Positions 42,109 through 51,960 are shown, numbered from the stretch's first letter. The stretch: DNA of 64,000 bases from Halotia branconii CENA392 (GCF_029953635.1 NZ_CP124543.1:6294367-6358366), one strand, 5' to 3'. Numbers and translations are program-made. The notes: generated by a model not told the origin, from the letters alone.

Positions 42109-43521
42109 ATGTTTGAAGCAAATAATCCTGAAATTAATGTTGATGTCTTGATGCAGAAAATTCGTCAAGAGGTAACACAACGTAAAAATGACTACCAACC
42201 AGTGGTCTTGAACTCCACAAAGTTTAAAAGTTCGGCAGTAAGGTTTGATGTCAGTCACATTGAAACTTTGCTAGGAGATGCAGAATCTAGAGCTAATGTC
42301 CGAACGAAGTGGCCAGACAAGTGGAATCGATTTCCTTTTAATTTTAGTAGTGTTATACAAAAAACAGCTCTTAAAATACTTGGTTTTATATTTAAAGACC
42401 AACGAGAAGTTAACTTTAATTTAATTCAGTCTCTCAAAGAGTCTTTATTACTTAATCAGCAACTAATTTCAGAAATAGCAAACTTGCGATCGCAGGTGGA
42501 GCAATCTACAATTATTATCGAAAATAGTGTTCCAGCGATAAATAAGCGTTTGGACATAGTAGATGATTCTCTGCAAACATTTAAAGAGTGTCTAACTAAA
42601 GCTGATGGTCGTCAGCAAGCATTTGAAGAGTGTCTAACTAAAGCTGATGGTCGTCAGCAAACATTTGAAGAGTGTCTAACTAAAGCCGATGTTCGTCAGC
42701 AAGCATTTGAAGAGTGTCTAACTAAAGCTGATGGTTGTCAGCAATCATTTGAAGAACGTTTACATGTTATGGAGGAACTTCTAGGCACTAAAGTTACACA
42801 AAGTTTACCACCTTGTCTAGAAGTAACTGAAGAATCTTACATTAATACAGCGATCGCTTTATCTAAAATACCAATCGAAGAGCATTATCAGCACAATAAA
42901 AAAGATTTATTCTACTATTTGTTTGAAAACGTATTTTATAACTCTGAAGTTGTTAAAGAAAAGCAGAAGATTTACTTGAAATTTATTAATCTGCACGTAA
43001 GTCAATCATATCGTTTTTTTGATGCAGGCTGTGGTAGAGGAGAATTTCTGCAAAATCTTACTGAAAAAAATATTAAATGCATAGGTGTTGATTTAAATAA
43101 ATTGGAAGTAAATAACTTAATCAAGAGTGGATTTGATGCACATGAAGCAGATATATTAGATTATTTAGAAAGTCATAATGAGCAGTATTCTGGTGTATCT
43201 GCATTTCAAGTTGTCGAACATCTAAACTTTGAATACATCCACAAGTTTTTAAGCATTTCATTTGAAAGACTGGTTAATGATGGCGTAATAATCATAGAAA
43301 CAGTCAACCCTCATAACTTATACGGTTTATCAAATTTTTATCAAGATCCCACCCATATAAAACCTATTCCTCCTGAGATGTTGAAATTTATATTAGAGTG
43401 GCACGGTTTTAAAAAAGTTAAAATAGTTTATTCCTCTCTTTTCCCTAAAACTACACGAATATTCCGGGATGAGAAAATGAATTATCAAGATTATGCTGTA
43501 CTAGGATATAAAAAAATATAA
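42109..43521 (+). CDS. Class I SAM methyltransferase with N-terminal coiled coil and 14-residue repeats
   Basis: 470 residues. The first ~150 residues are a coiled coil. Residues 158-213 hold four near-identical 14-residue units (FEECLTKADGRQQ-), encoded by 42-bp DNA repeats. The methyltransferase follows from about residue 270: SAM-binding FFDAGCGRGEFLQ, IGVDLNKLEV, and VEHLNFEYIHKFL. Similar methyltransferases cap or modify O-antigen chains, and coiled coils in such proteins (WbdD-type) act as molecular rulers in other bacteria. The function here is inferred from the locus. First gene after the transporter pair, with a 224-bp gap. Confidence 0.85.
   Translation: MFEANNPEINVDVLMQKIRQEVTQRKNDYQPVVLNSTKFKSSAVRFDVSHIETLLGDAESRANVRTKWPDKWNRFPFNFSSVIQKTALKILGFIFKDQREVNFNLIQSLKESLLLNQQLISEIANLRSQVEQSTIIIENSVPAINKRLDIVDDSLQTFKECLTKADGRQQAFEECLTKADGRQQTFEECLTKADVRQQAFEECLTKADGCQQSFEERLHVMEELLGTKVTQSLPPCLEVTEESYINTAIALSKIPIEEHYQHNKKDLFYYLFENVFYNSEVVKEKQKIYLKFINLHVSQSYRFFDAGCGRGEFLQNLTEKNIKCIGVDLNKLEVNNLIKSGFDAHEADILDYLESHNEQYSGVSAFQVVEHLNFEYIHKFLSISFERLVNDGVIIIETVNPHNLYGLSNFYQDPTHIKPIPPEMLKFILEWHGFKKVKIVYSSLFPKTTRIFRDEKMNYQDYAVLGYKKI
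42580..42747 (+). repeat. Four tandem 42-bp coding repeats
   Basis: Units start at 42580, 42622, 42664 and 42706, with only a few substitutions (for example GGT to GTT, CGT to TGT). The near-identity suggests recent expansion by slippage or recombination within the coiled coil. Confidence 0.9.
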
Positions 43522-43574
43522 ATTTTGTTTAATGTATTGTTTTAAAAATTACTTTTGTTATCAGGAACTCAACA

Positions 43575-44666
43575 ATGATCAATATTGCTATTTTAACCCC
43601 TTGCATCGTAGAGGGTGATGCAGTTAGCAATGATGTAGTAGGAATGTATAATTGTTTAAAAAAACACGGTTACAATGTACAGATATTTGCAGATAACTGG
43701 CACGCTTCAAATACGAATAATATTAAATATTTCAGTCAAGTTAAATCTTTTATTAAACAAAAAAAAGATATATTAATTTATCATTATTCTGTTGGTTGGG
43801 ATATTGCTCTTGAGATCATTAATGAAATTAATTGTGTTAAAGTTGTTAAATATCATAATGTAACTCCGCCTGAGTTTTTTGATGGTATTAATGCAGATTA
43901 TGCAAATGTATGTAGATCAGGAAGAAAACAACTAAAATTGATTGCTGATATATATGGTGCTTTATATTTATCTGATTCCGAATACAATGCAAATGAATTG
44001 TATTTAATGGGAGTTGCTAAAGACAATAGTTGGGTTATTCCGCCATTCCATCACATTGATGATTTGCAATATATTGATGCCGACACTAGCATTTTAGATG
44101 AATATATAGATGGAAAAGTAAACATTTTAATGGTCGGTCGCCTTGCTCCGAATAAAGGACACTCTACTTTGATTGATGCTTTTGATGTCTATCACAAAAA
44201 CTACAATAATGATAGTCGCCTAATAATTGTTGGAAAGCATGATGAGCGCCTCAGTATTTATACTAAAAGTCTTTATGAAAAAGTTAATTACTTAGGTTTG
44301 CAAGAATCGGTAGTATTTACAGGAGGTGTTTCTACTACAACTCTAAAAGCTTATTATCTTACTGCTAATATTTTTATGATTACTAGTGAGCATGAAGGAT
44401 TTTGTGTGCCGTTAGTTGAATCTATGGCAATGAAAGTGCCAATTGTAGCTTATGGTTCAACTGCTATTCCTTATACAGTTGGAAAAGCAGGTTTAGTTTG
44501 GGAACAGCCAGATCCTTATTTTATGGCTGGGTCAATAGACTGTATAGCTAGTAAAGAATCCATCAGTACTACTCTCGGTGAGATGGGATGGCGGCGCTAC
44601 CAAGAAATTTTTACCAATGAACAAATTGAATCTAAATTTATCAAGGCGATTGAAAACATAGAATGA
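43575..44666 (+). CDS. Family 4 glycosyltransferase (polysaccharide locus)
   Basis: 363 residues with GT-B architecture. NILMVGRLAPNKGHSTLIDAF starts the C-terminal domain, with LIIVGKHDERL and ISEHEGFCVPLVESMA as the donor-binding segment. It probably adds one sugar to the locus polysaccharide. The stop overlaps the start of the next glycosyltransferase by 4 bp (ATGA), so they are co-translated. Specificity is not deducible. Confidence 0.9.
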   Translation: MINIAILTPCIVEGDAVSNDVVGMYNCLKKHGYNVQIFADNWHASNTNNIKYFSQVKSFIKQKKDILIYHYSVGWDIALEIINEINCVKVVKYHNVTPPEFFDGINADYANVCRSGRKQLKLIADIYGALYLSDSEYNANELYLMGVAKDNSWVIPPFHHIDDLQYIDADTSILDEYIDGKVNILMVGRLAPNKGHSTLIDAFDVYHKNYNNDSRLIIVGKHDERLSIYTKSLYEKVNYLGLQESVVFTGGVSTTTLKAYYLTANIFMITSEHEGFCVPLVESMAMKVPIVAYGSTAIPYTVGKAGLVWEQPDPYFMAGSIDCIASKESISTTLGEMGWRRYQEIFTNEQIESKFIKAIENIE

Positions 44667-45856
44667 AACAGGTTGCTATCGTTGTTCAAAGAAGTCATAA
44701 AAGTATAGTAGGAGGCTCAGAAGCTTTAGCATGGCAATATGCTAATTTACTCAATGATGAGTTTAAAGTCGATATAATTACTACAACTGCATTAGATTAC
44801 GCTACATGGGCGAACGAATTACCTCCCGGTTGTGAAACGCAGCAGGGTATAAATATTTATCGGTTCCCAGTTAGTATAGGTCGAAGTAACTACTGGCATA
44901 ACCTGCATGAAAGACTGGTAAAAGAGTTTCAAAAATATCAGTATAGACGTATAACGAATAGCCAAACAATTCCTTGGAATATTGCGCTCCAAGAAGAATT
45001 TATACGCCGTCAAGGCCCTTACTCACTACCTTTGTTATCTTTTCTCAAACAGCGATGGAGTGATTATCAATCTATCATTTTTGCAACTTATTTATATCCA
45101 ACCACTTATTTTGGAATACTTCAAGTTCCTTCTTCTAAAGTTTTGCTAATACCAACTCTTCATGACGAACCTGCTGCATATTTGAGTGCGTATAAGTACA
45201 TGGCTTGTAGGGCACGCTTGTTGATTTGGGTGACTAATGCTGAAAAAGTTTTGGGAGAAAGCTTATGGGGAGAACTACCGGGTAAGGTTGTCTCAATGAG
45301 TGTAGATACAACTCCTTATAGTCCTTATAAAACAAAGTATCCATATATTCTTTACTCTGGTAGGATTGATTCGCGTAAAGGATGTAATGATTTAATCAAT
45401 TTTTTTATTCAGTTTAAAAAAGATATTTCCTCTACTTTAAGATTAATTTTAACTGGTAAAAATGAAATAGAAATACCAAATCATCCAGACATTGATTTTA
45501 AAGGTTTTGTTTCATCAGAAGAAAAATTTAAACTCATGGCTGGAGCATCTATTTTTGTTATGCCATCGCCCTATGAAAGTTTTAGCATAGTAACTTTAGA
45601 AGCAATGGCTCAATGTACACCAGTATTAGTAAATGGCTTATGTCAAGTTTTGGTTGAACATGTTGAGCGTAGCGGTGGCGGCAAAATTTATCACAATTAT
45701 GATGAATTTTCCGCAGCAATACAAACAATTATGGCAGATCAAAACCAACGGGTAGTAATGGGAAATTTAGCCAGAGATTATGTAGTGTCTAATGATGCTT
45801 TAAATAATATTAAAAGTCAGTTAATAGAAATAGTCAATTCATGTTGTGATGAATAA
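44663..45856 (+). CDS. Family 4 glycosyltransferase (polysaccharide locus)
   Basis: 397 residues. The N-terminal half begins MKQVAIVVQRSHKSIVGGSEALA, and the C-terminal half has YILYSGRIDSRKGCNDLI, PDIDFKGFVSS and PSPYESFSIVTLEAMA. It overlaps the preceding glycosyltransferase and precedes a second methyltransferase. Substrate unknown. Part of the chain-building set with the genes at 43575, 49253 and 50562. Confidence 0.9.
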   Translation: MKQVAIVVQRSHKSIVGGSEALAWQYANLLNDEFKVDIITTTALDYATWANELPPGCETQQGINIYRFPVSIGRSNYWHNLHERLVKEFQKYQYRRITNSQTIPWNIALQEEFIRRQGPYSLPLLSFLKQRWSDYQSIIFATYLYPTTYFGILQVPSSKVLLIPTLHDEPAAYLSAYKYMACRARLLIWVTNAEKVLGESLWGELPGKVVSMSVDTTPYSPYKTKYPYILYSGRIDSRKGCNDLINFFIQFKKDISSTLRLILTGKNEIEIPNHPDIDFKGFVSSEEKFKLMAGASIFVMPSPYESFSIVTLEAMAQCTPVLVNGLCQVLVEHVERSGGGKIYHNYDEFSAAIQTIMADQNQRVVMGNLARDYVVSNDALNNIKSQLIEIVNSCCDE

Positions 45857-45881
45857 CATTTTTGCAAATAATTATAGTTAA

Positions 45882-47234
45882 ATGCATTTATATAATTTAT
45901 TAATTATGATAAATAATTCGCTAAATATTAAAATTGTTAGATTGCTCAAAAAAGTTTATAAAAAATTTAACCACATGAGAAATATGGAAAAAGTTAAATA
46001 TATTAATAATTTAAAAGATTTGGATATAGAAATTGCCAAAGCAGATAATAAAGCTAAAATTTCCGATGACCAGTTACGGCAAGCGTTATCAGAATTTTGC
46101 TATGTTGTGGATTACCCTTTACCTAAAGACCCATATTCTCAAGAGTATTATGAAGCTCAAATGCAATTGTATTTGAATATATCAGGCAGAAATAAGTATA
46201 CAATTGCTAATGAACATTCTCCCTTTGATTTTGAAGCAATAAAAAATAATCCCTTTCCTTATTTTACTAAAAGTTCAAATACAGTAGGAGAACAGTTAAT
46301 TGCCCAAGGTTTTTTAATCAAAACTATGAATTTAGCTGCTGATTCTAAAGTTGTTGAATTTGGTCCAGGATGGGGAAATACAACGTTACACCTAGCTCAA
46401 ATGGGTTATAAAGTAACTGCTGTAGATTGCGAAGAATCTTTTCTTAATCTTATTAGATATAGAACACAAAATTTACCCAATCAAGTAGAAACGCTTTATC
46501 AAGACATGCTAGATTTTACCAGCAATGTTAAATATGACGCAGCTGTCTTTTTTGAGTGCTTTCACCATTGTGCTAATCATTTACAGCTATTAAGAAATCT
46601 GCATAATATTATTACAGATGAAGGATTAATAGCCTTTGCAGCAGAGCCAATTTCAGATTTTCCTTATCCTTGGGGATTAAGACTAGATGGTATGTCAGTT
46701 TGGTCTATTCGCAAGTTTGGCTGGCTTGAACTTGGTTTTGAACCATCTTACTTTCTGAGAACATTATTAATGCTGGGATGGACTCCTAAAAGATATCGTT
46801 CAGATATTAGTCCCCTCGCTAATGTAATAATTGCTAGTAAAAGTCAGATGTATTATGAACCATCTGAAATTACACTTCCGCCAGATGAATGTAGAACTTG
46901 GGCCACTAAAGAGACAGACCCCAACTTAAAATTACGGTTTACACACACCAAATCTGTGATGACTTGCGCGCAAAATATTGATGCTAAATTTATAGAATTT
47001 TGTATTAGTAACTACGCACCGTTTGATATAGATGCAAATATCAATACTGGTGATTCAGCGCAATCTATTCGCGTAAAAAAATCTTCGGAGAAAGGGTTGT
47101 ACAAAATTTCTATCCAAAAGTGGAGTGGAAAATTTACTATATCAAGTAAAGTCTGGAAACCTGCTCAGGTTTTTCATAATGGTGATAATAGAGAGTTAGG
47201 GTTAGGCATACACTATGTTCGTTTTGTAAGCTAG
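45882..47234 (+). CDS. Class I SAM methyltransferase (polysaccharide locus)
   Basis: 450 residues from the ATG at 45882; an ATG at 45906 (MINNSL) may be the better start. SAM motif VVEFGPGWGNTTLHLAQMGYKVTAVDCEESFLNLI and the later FFECFHHCANHLQLLRN are of class I type. The C-terminal ~100 residues form a separate beta-rich domain (IDANINTGDSAQSIRV, HYVRFVS) like those of sugar-modifying methyltransferases. It is the fourth consecutive biosynthesis gene. Acceptor unknown. Confidence 0.87.
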   Translation: MHLYNLLIMINNSLNIKIVRLLKKVYKKFNHMRNMEKVKYINNLKDLDIEIAKADNKAKISDDQLRQALSEFCYVVDYPLPKDPYSQEYYEAQMQLYLNISGRNKYTIANEHSPFDFEAIKNNPFPYFTKSSNTVGEQLIAQGFLIKTMNLAADSKVVEFGPGWGNTTLHLAQMGYKVTAVDCEESFLNLIRYRTQNLPNQVETLYQDMLDFTSNVKYDAAVFFECFHHCANHLQLLRNLHNIITDEGLIAFAAEPISDFPYPWGLRLDGMSVWSIRKFGWLELGFEPSYFLRTLLMLGWTPKRYRSDISPLANVIIASKSQMYYEPSEITLPPDECRTWATKETDPNLKLRFTHTKSVMTCAQNIDAKFIEFCISNYAPFDIDANINTGDSAQSIRVKKSSEKGLYKISIQKWSGKFTISSKVWKPAQVFHNGDNRELGLGIHYVRFVS

Positions 47235-47260
47235 TTTTTTTAAAGCTATAAATAATCTGT

Positions 47261-47410
47261 AATTTTTTACCGTTTAGACTTACTCTTGGGAAGCAGCATT
47301 TTCGGCAGAGAAATGTTTTGTGCAATATCATCAAAAAAGCGAAACTAAACGATCGCCTCTACCAAACTTCTACATTGGCGCTCATCCTGCGATCGCATAC
47401 ATGACACCAC
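47261..47410 (+). pseudogene. Decayed copy of vapC
   Basis: The DNA from CCGTTTAGACTTAC to GATCGCATACATGAC matches the middle of the vapC gene at about 47940-48070, but with an inserted T early on and other changes that break the frame. It lies between the methyltransferase and the intact VapBC module. Confidence 0.75.
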
Positions 47411-47505
47411 CAGCAAATTAAAATATTTTAGCCAACTAACGACCTTTTCAGTAGTGAAATTATGTAATACTAAAAGTAAGAAAATCCTTACTTAACATCA
47501 AAAAG

Positions 47506-47736
47506 ATGAAAATTACATCCAAAGGACAAGTAACTATTCCCGTAGAAATACGAGAAAAATTAGGACTTATACCCAACACAGAAGTAGAGTTTGAAGTCAT
47601 TGGAGACGCAGTTTACTTAAGAAAAGCTAAAGTAAACTTTAATTCTGCAAAAAATCTAGTAGAAAGAATGCGAGGTAAAGCAACAGTAAAAATGACTACC
47701 GATGAAATAATGGCACTCACTAGACAAGATAAATGA
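47506..47736 (+). CDS. AbrB/MazE-type antitoxin (VapB)
   Basis: 76 residues. MKITSKGQVTIPVEIREKLGLIPNTEVEFEV is the SpoVT/AbrB swapped-hairpin domain. The C-terminus binds and inhibits the toxin. Its last 4 bp overlap the toxin start (ATGA), the usual VapBC arrangement. It likely represses its own promoter. Confidence 0.93.
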   Translation: MKITSKGQVTIPVEIREKLGLIPNTEVEFEVIGDAVYLRKAKVNFNSAKNLVERMRGKATVKMTTDEIMALTRQDK

Positions 47737-48143
47737 AAGAAGTACTGGTTGACAGTAACATCGTTCTTGATATTGTCACAGAAGATGCAAATTGGTTTGA
47801 TTGGTCAGTCGAAAAATTAACTGAATATGCCGAACAAACTCAACTTAACATTAATCCCATTATTTATGCAGAAGTTTCAATTGGATTTCAAGAAATAGAA
47901 GAATTAGAAGCAATCTTACCTTTAAATTTTTTTCACCGTTTAGACTTACCTTGGGAAGCAGCATTTTTGGCGGGAAAATGCTTTATGCAATATCGCCAAC
48001 AAAGCGGAACTAAACGATCGCCTCTACCAGACTTCTATATTGGCGCTCATGCCGCGATCGCGGATATGATGCTTTTAACCAGAGACGTTAATCGCTATCG
48101 CACTTACTTTCCCACCTTAGAACTAATAGCTCCAGAATATTAA
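47733..48143 (+). CDS. PIN-domain toxin (VapC)
   Basis: 136 residues. VDSNIVLDIV carries the first catalytic Asp, E50-type and E85-type acidic residues follow (AEVSIGF, DFYIGAHAAIADMMLLTRD) with the conserved ..D..LLTRD..RY.TYFP tail. PIN toxins are ribonucleases of type II toxin-antitoxin systems. Pairs with the antitoxin at 47506. Inserted between the methyltransferase and the gmd gene. Confidence 0.93.
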   Translation: MKEVLVDSNIVLDIVTEDANWFDWSVEKLTEYAEQTQLNINPIIYAEVSIGFQEIEELEAILPLNFFHRLDLPWEAAFLAGKCFMQYRQQSGTKRSPLPDFYIGAHAAIADMMLLTRDVNRYRTYFPTLELIAPEY

Positions 48144-48150
48144 ATAGCAG

Positions 48151-49116
48151 ATGACACTCAAAAAAGCCCTGATCACTGGCTTGACTGGACAAGACGGATC
48201 TTATCTTGCCGAACTTCTTTTAACAAAGGGATACCAAGTATTTGGTTTAGTTCGCCGTTCCAGTAGCAGCAATCTAGAACGTATCACCCACCTTTCAGGT
48301 GATATTCAAATCTTGTCAGGTGATCTTTTGGATCAATCTTCCTTGATGGATGTAATTACAGAATCACAACCTGATGAAATTTATAACCTCGCCTCTCAAA
48401 GCTACGTCCCCCTTTCTTGGACTCAACCAGCCCTGACTGCTGAATATACAGCTCTCGGTGTTTCTCGCCTTTTAGAATCAATTCGTCGCTGCAAACCAGA
48501 TGCCAAATTCTACCAAGCATCCAGTAGTGAAGTCTTTGGTCAACCCGACGAATCACCACAAACTGAACGTACCGCCTTCCGTCCTCGTAACCCCTACGGT
48601 GTTGCTAAAGCTTACGCCCATTGGATGACTGTTAACTATCGGCAAAAATATAATCTTTACGGCTGCTGCGGTATTACTTATACTCACGAATCCCCTCGAC
48701 GCGGCACAGAATTTGTATTTCGTAAAATTACTCACGCCGCTGCCCAAATCAAACTCGGTCTGGCAAATGAACTAAAATTAGGCAACCTTGATGCTCGTCG
48801 TGATTGGTGCTATGCCAAAGATGCTGTTTATGCAATGTGGCTAATGTTGCAACAGGAGCAACCTAATGATTATATTATCGCTAGTGGTGAAACCCACTCT
48901 GTTAGAGAACTTGTTGAGTGTGCTTTCAACTCAGTTGGTCTAAACTGGCAAGATTATGTCTCAGTTGATCCTGCTTTTTATCGCCCCGACGAACCTATAC
49001 AGTTAGTAGGTTGTATTGATAAAATTAAGATGGAGGTAAATTGGCAACCTCAGTATTCTTTTAATCAATTAGTTGAGTTAATGGTTGATTATGATCTTAA
49101 GAAATTGAGTAGCTAA
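48151..49116 (+). CDS. gmd: GDP-mannose 4,6-dehydratase
   Basis: 321 residues of the SDR superfamily. The Rossmann GLTGQDGSYL start, the SSSEVFG strand and the active-site YGVAKAYAH (YxxxK) are present, with HESPRRG just after. The enzyme converts GDP-mannose to GDP-4-keto-6-deoxymannose, the precursor of GDP-fucose, rhamnose or perosamine. Sequence fits GMD of about 320-350 residues; a related Rmd function cannot be excluded. It starts 8 bp after vapC. Confidence 0.93.
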   Translation: MTLKKALITGLTGQDGSYLAELLLTKGYQVFGLVRRSSSSNLERITHLSGDIQILSGDLLDQSSLMDVITESQPDEIYNLASQSYVPLSWTQPALTAEYTALGVSRLLESIRRCKPDAKFYQASSSEVFGQPDESPQTERTAFRPRNPYGVAKAYAHWMTVNYRQKYNLYGCCGITYTHESPRRGTEFVFRKITHAAAQIKLGLANELKLGNLDARRDWCYAKDAVYAMWLMLQQEQPNDYIIASGETHSVRELVECAFNSVGLNWQDYVSVDPAFYRPDEPIQLVGCIDKIKMEVNWQPQYSFNQLVELMVDYDLKKLSS

Positions 49117-49252
49117 CTTCCCAGTCATTACAAGCTAAATATTTGACGAAAAATACTCAAGAAGAAGGATATATAATTTGTTGAGGTATAAAATTTCTTG
49201 GGTATTTTCTCATGCCAATTGGGAATAAAATAAATCGGAACTAGGTTTTCAA

Positions 49253-50542
49253 ATGAGGATATTTATAGATTGCACTCACACAGCCAAACATACATATAAA
49301 AATACTGGAATCCATCGGGTAGTCAGAGAGCTAACATCTGAACTGTTGAAATTAAATTCCAGTAGGTCAACTATAGAAATAGTAGCGGTTATGTTTGATG
49401 GCAAACGTATCTGTAGGGTAACTAATCTTAATCCGTTGACTTACGACAACAATAAGAATAATTCATACCTGCATTTAGTAGAAAAAATAAAAAATAAACT
49501 TCAAATACTGTTTTCTAAAATCACAAATAAGTTTAAAAATTTAGTTTTGAATACATTATTATTGATTTATATTTGGGATTCAAATGATGAAAAAGATATT
49601 GACATTGATTTTGAGGGCTACAAAATACAATCAGAAGATATTTACGTTATAGCTGATGCTAACTGGGATTTACCTAAAACGTATTACAGGTTTTTACAAA
49701 CTTTAAAACATCATAAAGTTACTATTGTTATAGTATGCTATGACCTAATACCAATAAAATTTCCTGAATTTTCATCTCCAAAGTTTAGAGAGGCTTTTAC
49801 AAAATTTTATAGAGACTATTCTATCTTATTCGATAAAATTTTATGCATCTCTAAAAATAGCGTTGAAGATTATAAAAACGCACAAAAGCAAGGAATTATA
49901 CCTAGCAATAACCCAAATTTAGTAGTCAAAAATTTTCGTTTAGGATGTGATTATTATAATCATGATGATTCAATAAATTTAAATTATAACGATTTCAGCG
50001 AACTACTAAATAAACGCTATATTTTGGTGGTTGGAAGTTTAGTTCCTCATAAAAATATTAAAGCTATTATAGAAGCCTTTGATTTATTAGTAGATTCTAA
50101 TTATATTGATATATACTTACTATTTGCAGGTAATAGAGGTTGGCACTTAGAAACTGATGCACTAATAGAATCCAATAAAATGTATGGCAAGCTAATACAT
50201 ATATTAGGCTCAGTTAGTGATGCTCAGCTAAAAACTCTTTATAAAAACTGTTATTGTTTAGTTCAAGCTTCTTTTTATGAAGGATTTGGATTACCTGTTG
50301 TGGAAGCACTGCAATATTGTAAGCCTGTAGTCGCTAGTACTGGTGGCTCTTTACCTGAAGTAGGAGGTGATTTTTGTATATATTTTAATCCTACTAAACC
50401 AGTTGAACTTTACCAAGCTTTAAAAAAGCTATTTGATTCAGATACCTACTACAATAATTTGGTAAAGCAGATCAAAAATGAGTATAGACCATTCTCATGG
50501 CAAGAATCTGCTGAGGAATTTATCTCTCACTTATGTAGTTAA
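49253..50542 (+). CDS. Family 4 glycosyltransferase (polysaccharide locus)
   Basis: 429 residues. Starts MRIFIDCTHTAKHTYKNTGI; TGIHRVV is a feature of the WbpY/WbaZ-type mannosyltransferases. The C-terminal half has YILVVGSLVPHKNIKAII, NRGWHL and SFYEGFGLPVVEALQYCKPVV. The stop is 20 bp before the next glycosyltransferase. Low GC and lysine/asparagine-rich compared with its neighbours, which may mark transfer. Confidence 0.9.
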   Translation: MRIFIDCTHTAKHTYKNTGIHRVVRELTSELLKLNSSRSTIEIVAVMFDGKRICRVTNLNPLTYDNNKNNSYLHLVEKIKNKLQILFSKITNKFKNLVLNTLLLIYIWDSNDEKDIDIDFEGYKIQSEDIYVIADANWDLPKTYYRFLQTLKHHKVTIVIVCYDLIPIKFPEFSSPKFREAFTKFYRDYSILFDKILCISKNSVEDYKNAQKQGIIPSNNPNLVVKNFRLGCDYYNHDDSINLNYNDFSELLNKRYILVVGSLVPHKNIKAIIEAFDLLVDSNYIDIYLLFAGNRGWHLETDALIESNKMYGKLIHILGSVSDAQLKTLYKNCYCLVQASFYEGFGLPVVEALQYCKPVVASTGGSLPEVGGDFCIYFNPTKPVELYQALKKLFDSDTYYNNLVKQIKNEYRPFSWQESAEEFISHLCS

Positions 50543-50561
50543 ATAAATTCACAATAATAAG

Positions 50562-51623
50562 TTGTTAATTAATCTTTCTTTTCTGTCTACAAAACCTACA
50601 GGAATTACAACCTACGCTTTAAATCTGCTTGCTAATTTAGGATCTCTAAAACCGACATTACTAATTTCGCAAATCATTCCTAAGTATGACTGTTATTCAA
50701 TTTCACCAAACCTAACACCAGATCAAGGTACTAAAGGACATAGCGATCGCCTGTTATGGACGCAATTTAAATTACCACGAATCTATAAAAAGTTGCGATC
50801 GCAGCTATTATTTTCTCCACTCCCGGAAGCACCCCTATACACCAACTGCCGTTTTGTCGTCATGTCCCACGACTTAATACCATTGCGCTTTCCCAAACGC
50901 TTTTCACCATTGACACCATACCACCGCTACTACATTCCCCAAGTTCTGAGACAAGCACAACATATAATCTGTAACTCCCAAGCTACAGCTAACGACATCA
51001 TCAACTTTTATCAAATTCCCGCCAGCAAAATTACTCCAATTCCCCTAGCACACGATCGCACTCATTTTCAATTTTTTAATCTCCCCACCCACAACTATTT
51101 TCTCTACATTGGGCGACACGACCCCTACAAAAATTTGCAACGACTGATCGCCGCTTTTGCAGCACTACCAAATAACAGCGACTATGAACTATGGTTAGCA
51201 GGCCCCACAGACTCTCGTTATACCCCAGTTTTACAGGCGCAAATTGAGGAACTGGGCATAACTAATCAAGTGAAGTTTCTTAACTATGTGCCATACAGCG
51301 AATTACCAACAATTATCAATCAAGCGATCGCTCTTGTGTTTCCCAGTCTTTGGGAAGGCTTTGGTTTTCCTGTTCTAGAAGCTATGGCCTGCGGAACTCC
51401 CGTCATCACCTCTAATCTCTCCTCCTTACCAGAAGTAGCTGGTGATGCAACTATGCTAATTAACCCCTACAACACAGCAGAAATTACCGCAGCCATGCAA
51501 ATGATGGTTACGGATTTAGAATTGCGATCGCACCTTTCAAATCAAGGTATAAAAAGAGCCAATCAATTCAGTTGGCAAAAAACAGGATTAACCACTGCTG
51601 AAGTTTTATCCCGCTATTTATAA
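50562..51623 (+). CDS. Family 4 glycosyltransferase (polysaccharide locus, end)
   Basis: 353 residues. Starts with TTG at 50562, which gives the normal N-terminus LINLSFLSTKPTGITTYALNLL of this family; no earlier ATG is in frame. YFLYIGRHDPYKNLQRLIAAF, VKFLNYVPYSELP and FPSLWEGFGFPVLEAMACGTPVI follow. The base composition is noticeably GC-richer than the gene before it. Last gene of the biosynthesis set. Confidence 0.88.
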   Translation: MLINLSFLSTKPTGITTYALNLLANLGSLKPTLLISQIIPKYDCYSISPNLTPDQGTKGHSDRLLWTQFKLPRIYKKLRSQLLFSPLPEAPLYTNCRFVVMSHDLIPLRFPKRFSPLTPYHRYYIPQVLRQAQHIICNSQATANDIINFYQIPASKITPIPLAHDRTHFQFFNLPTHNYFLYIGRHDPYKNLQRLIAAFAALPNNSDYELWLAGPTDSRYTPVLQAQIEELGITNQVKFLNYVPYSELPTIINQAIALVFPSLWEGFGFPVLEAMACGTPVITSNLSSLPEVAGDATMLINPYNTAEITAAMQMMVTDLELRSHLSNQGIKRANQFSWQKTGLTTAEVLSRYL

Positions 51624-51678
51624 TGGCTTTGTTGCATGAAAGAAAAAAAGACACACCAATTTGTGATGGGAGTAAAAA

Positions 51679-51893
51679 TTAATCTTCCACTTTGTAACTG
51701 TTGGGCTTACCTAAGCGCAGGTTTTCATCTCTAGGATGTAGGTGTGCTTGCTTTTCTGGGTGTTGATAAATCTGATCCAACTACACAGAAATTACAGGTT
51801 TACTTGTATCCAAAGATGCATAGACGCGTATTGGCTGATCGTCAGACAGATCAAGTTCTGTAAGAAAATGCAAGGCGATCGCTCTTGTGCTGC
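51679..51893 (-). pseudogene. Possible decayed gene with an internal stop
   Basis: The minus strand reads IALHFLTELDLSDDQPIRVYASLDTSKPVISV, a TAG, and then LDQIYQHPEKQAHLHPRDENLRLGKPNSYKVED and TAA. Both parts look protein-like. I cannot name the family, and the upstream end is unclear. Confidence is low. Confidence 0.35.
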
Positions 51894-51960
51894 CGAAAAT
51901 AATACGATTAAGGAGGGTTCCTCCTTAGTAATTTAGTGAGAAATAATTAATCTAAAAAAA

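Noticed and set aside
51742..51936. 64-codon plus frame upstream of the tRNA
   Set aside because: The opposite strand gives the more protein-like reading (51679-51893); this one lacks domain features.
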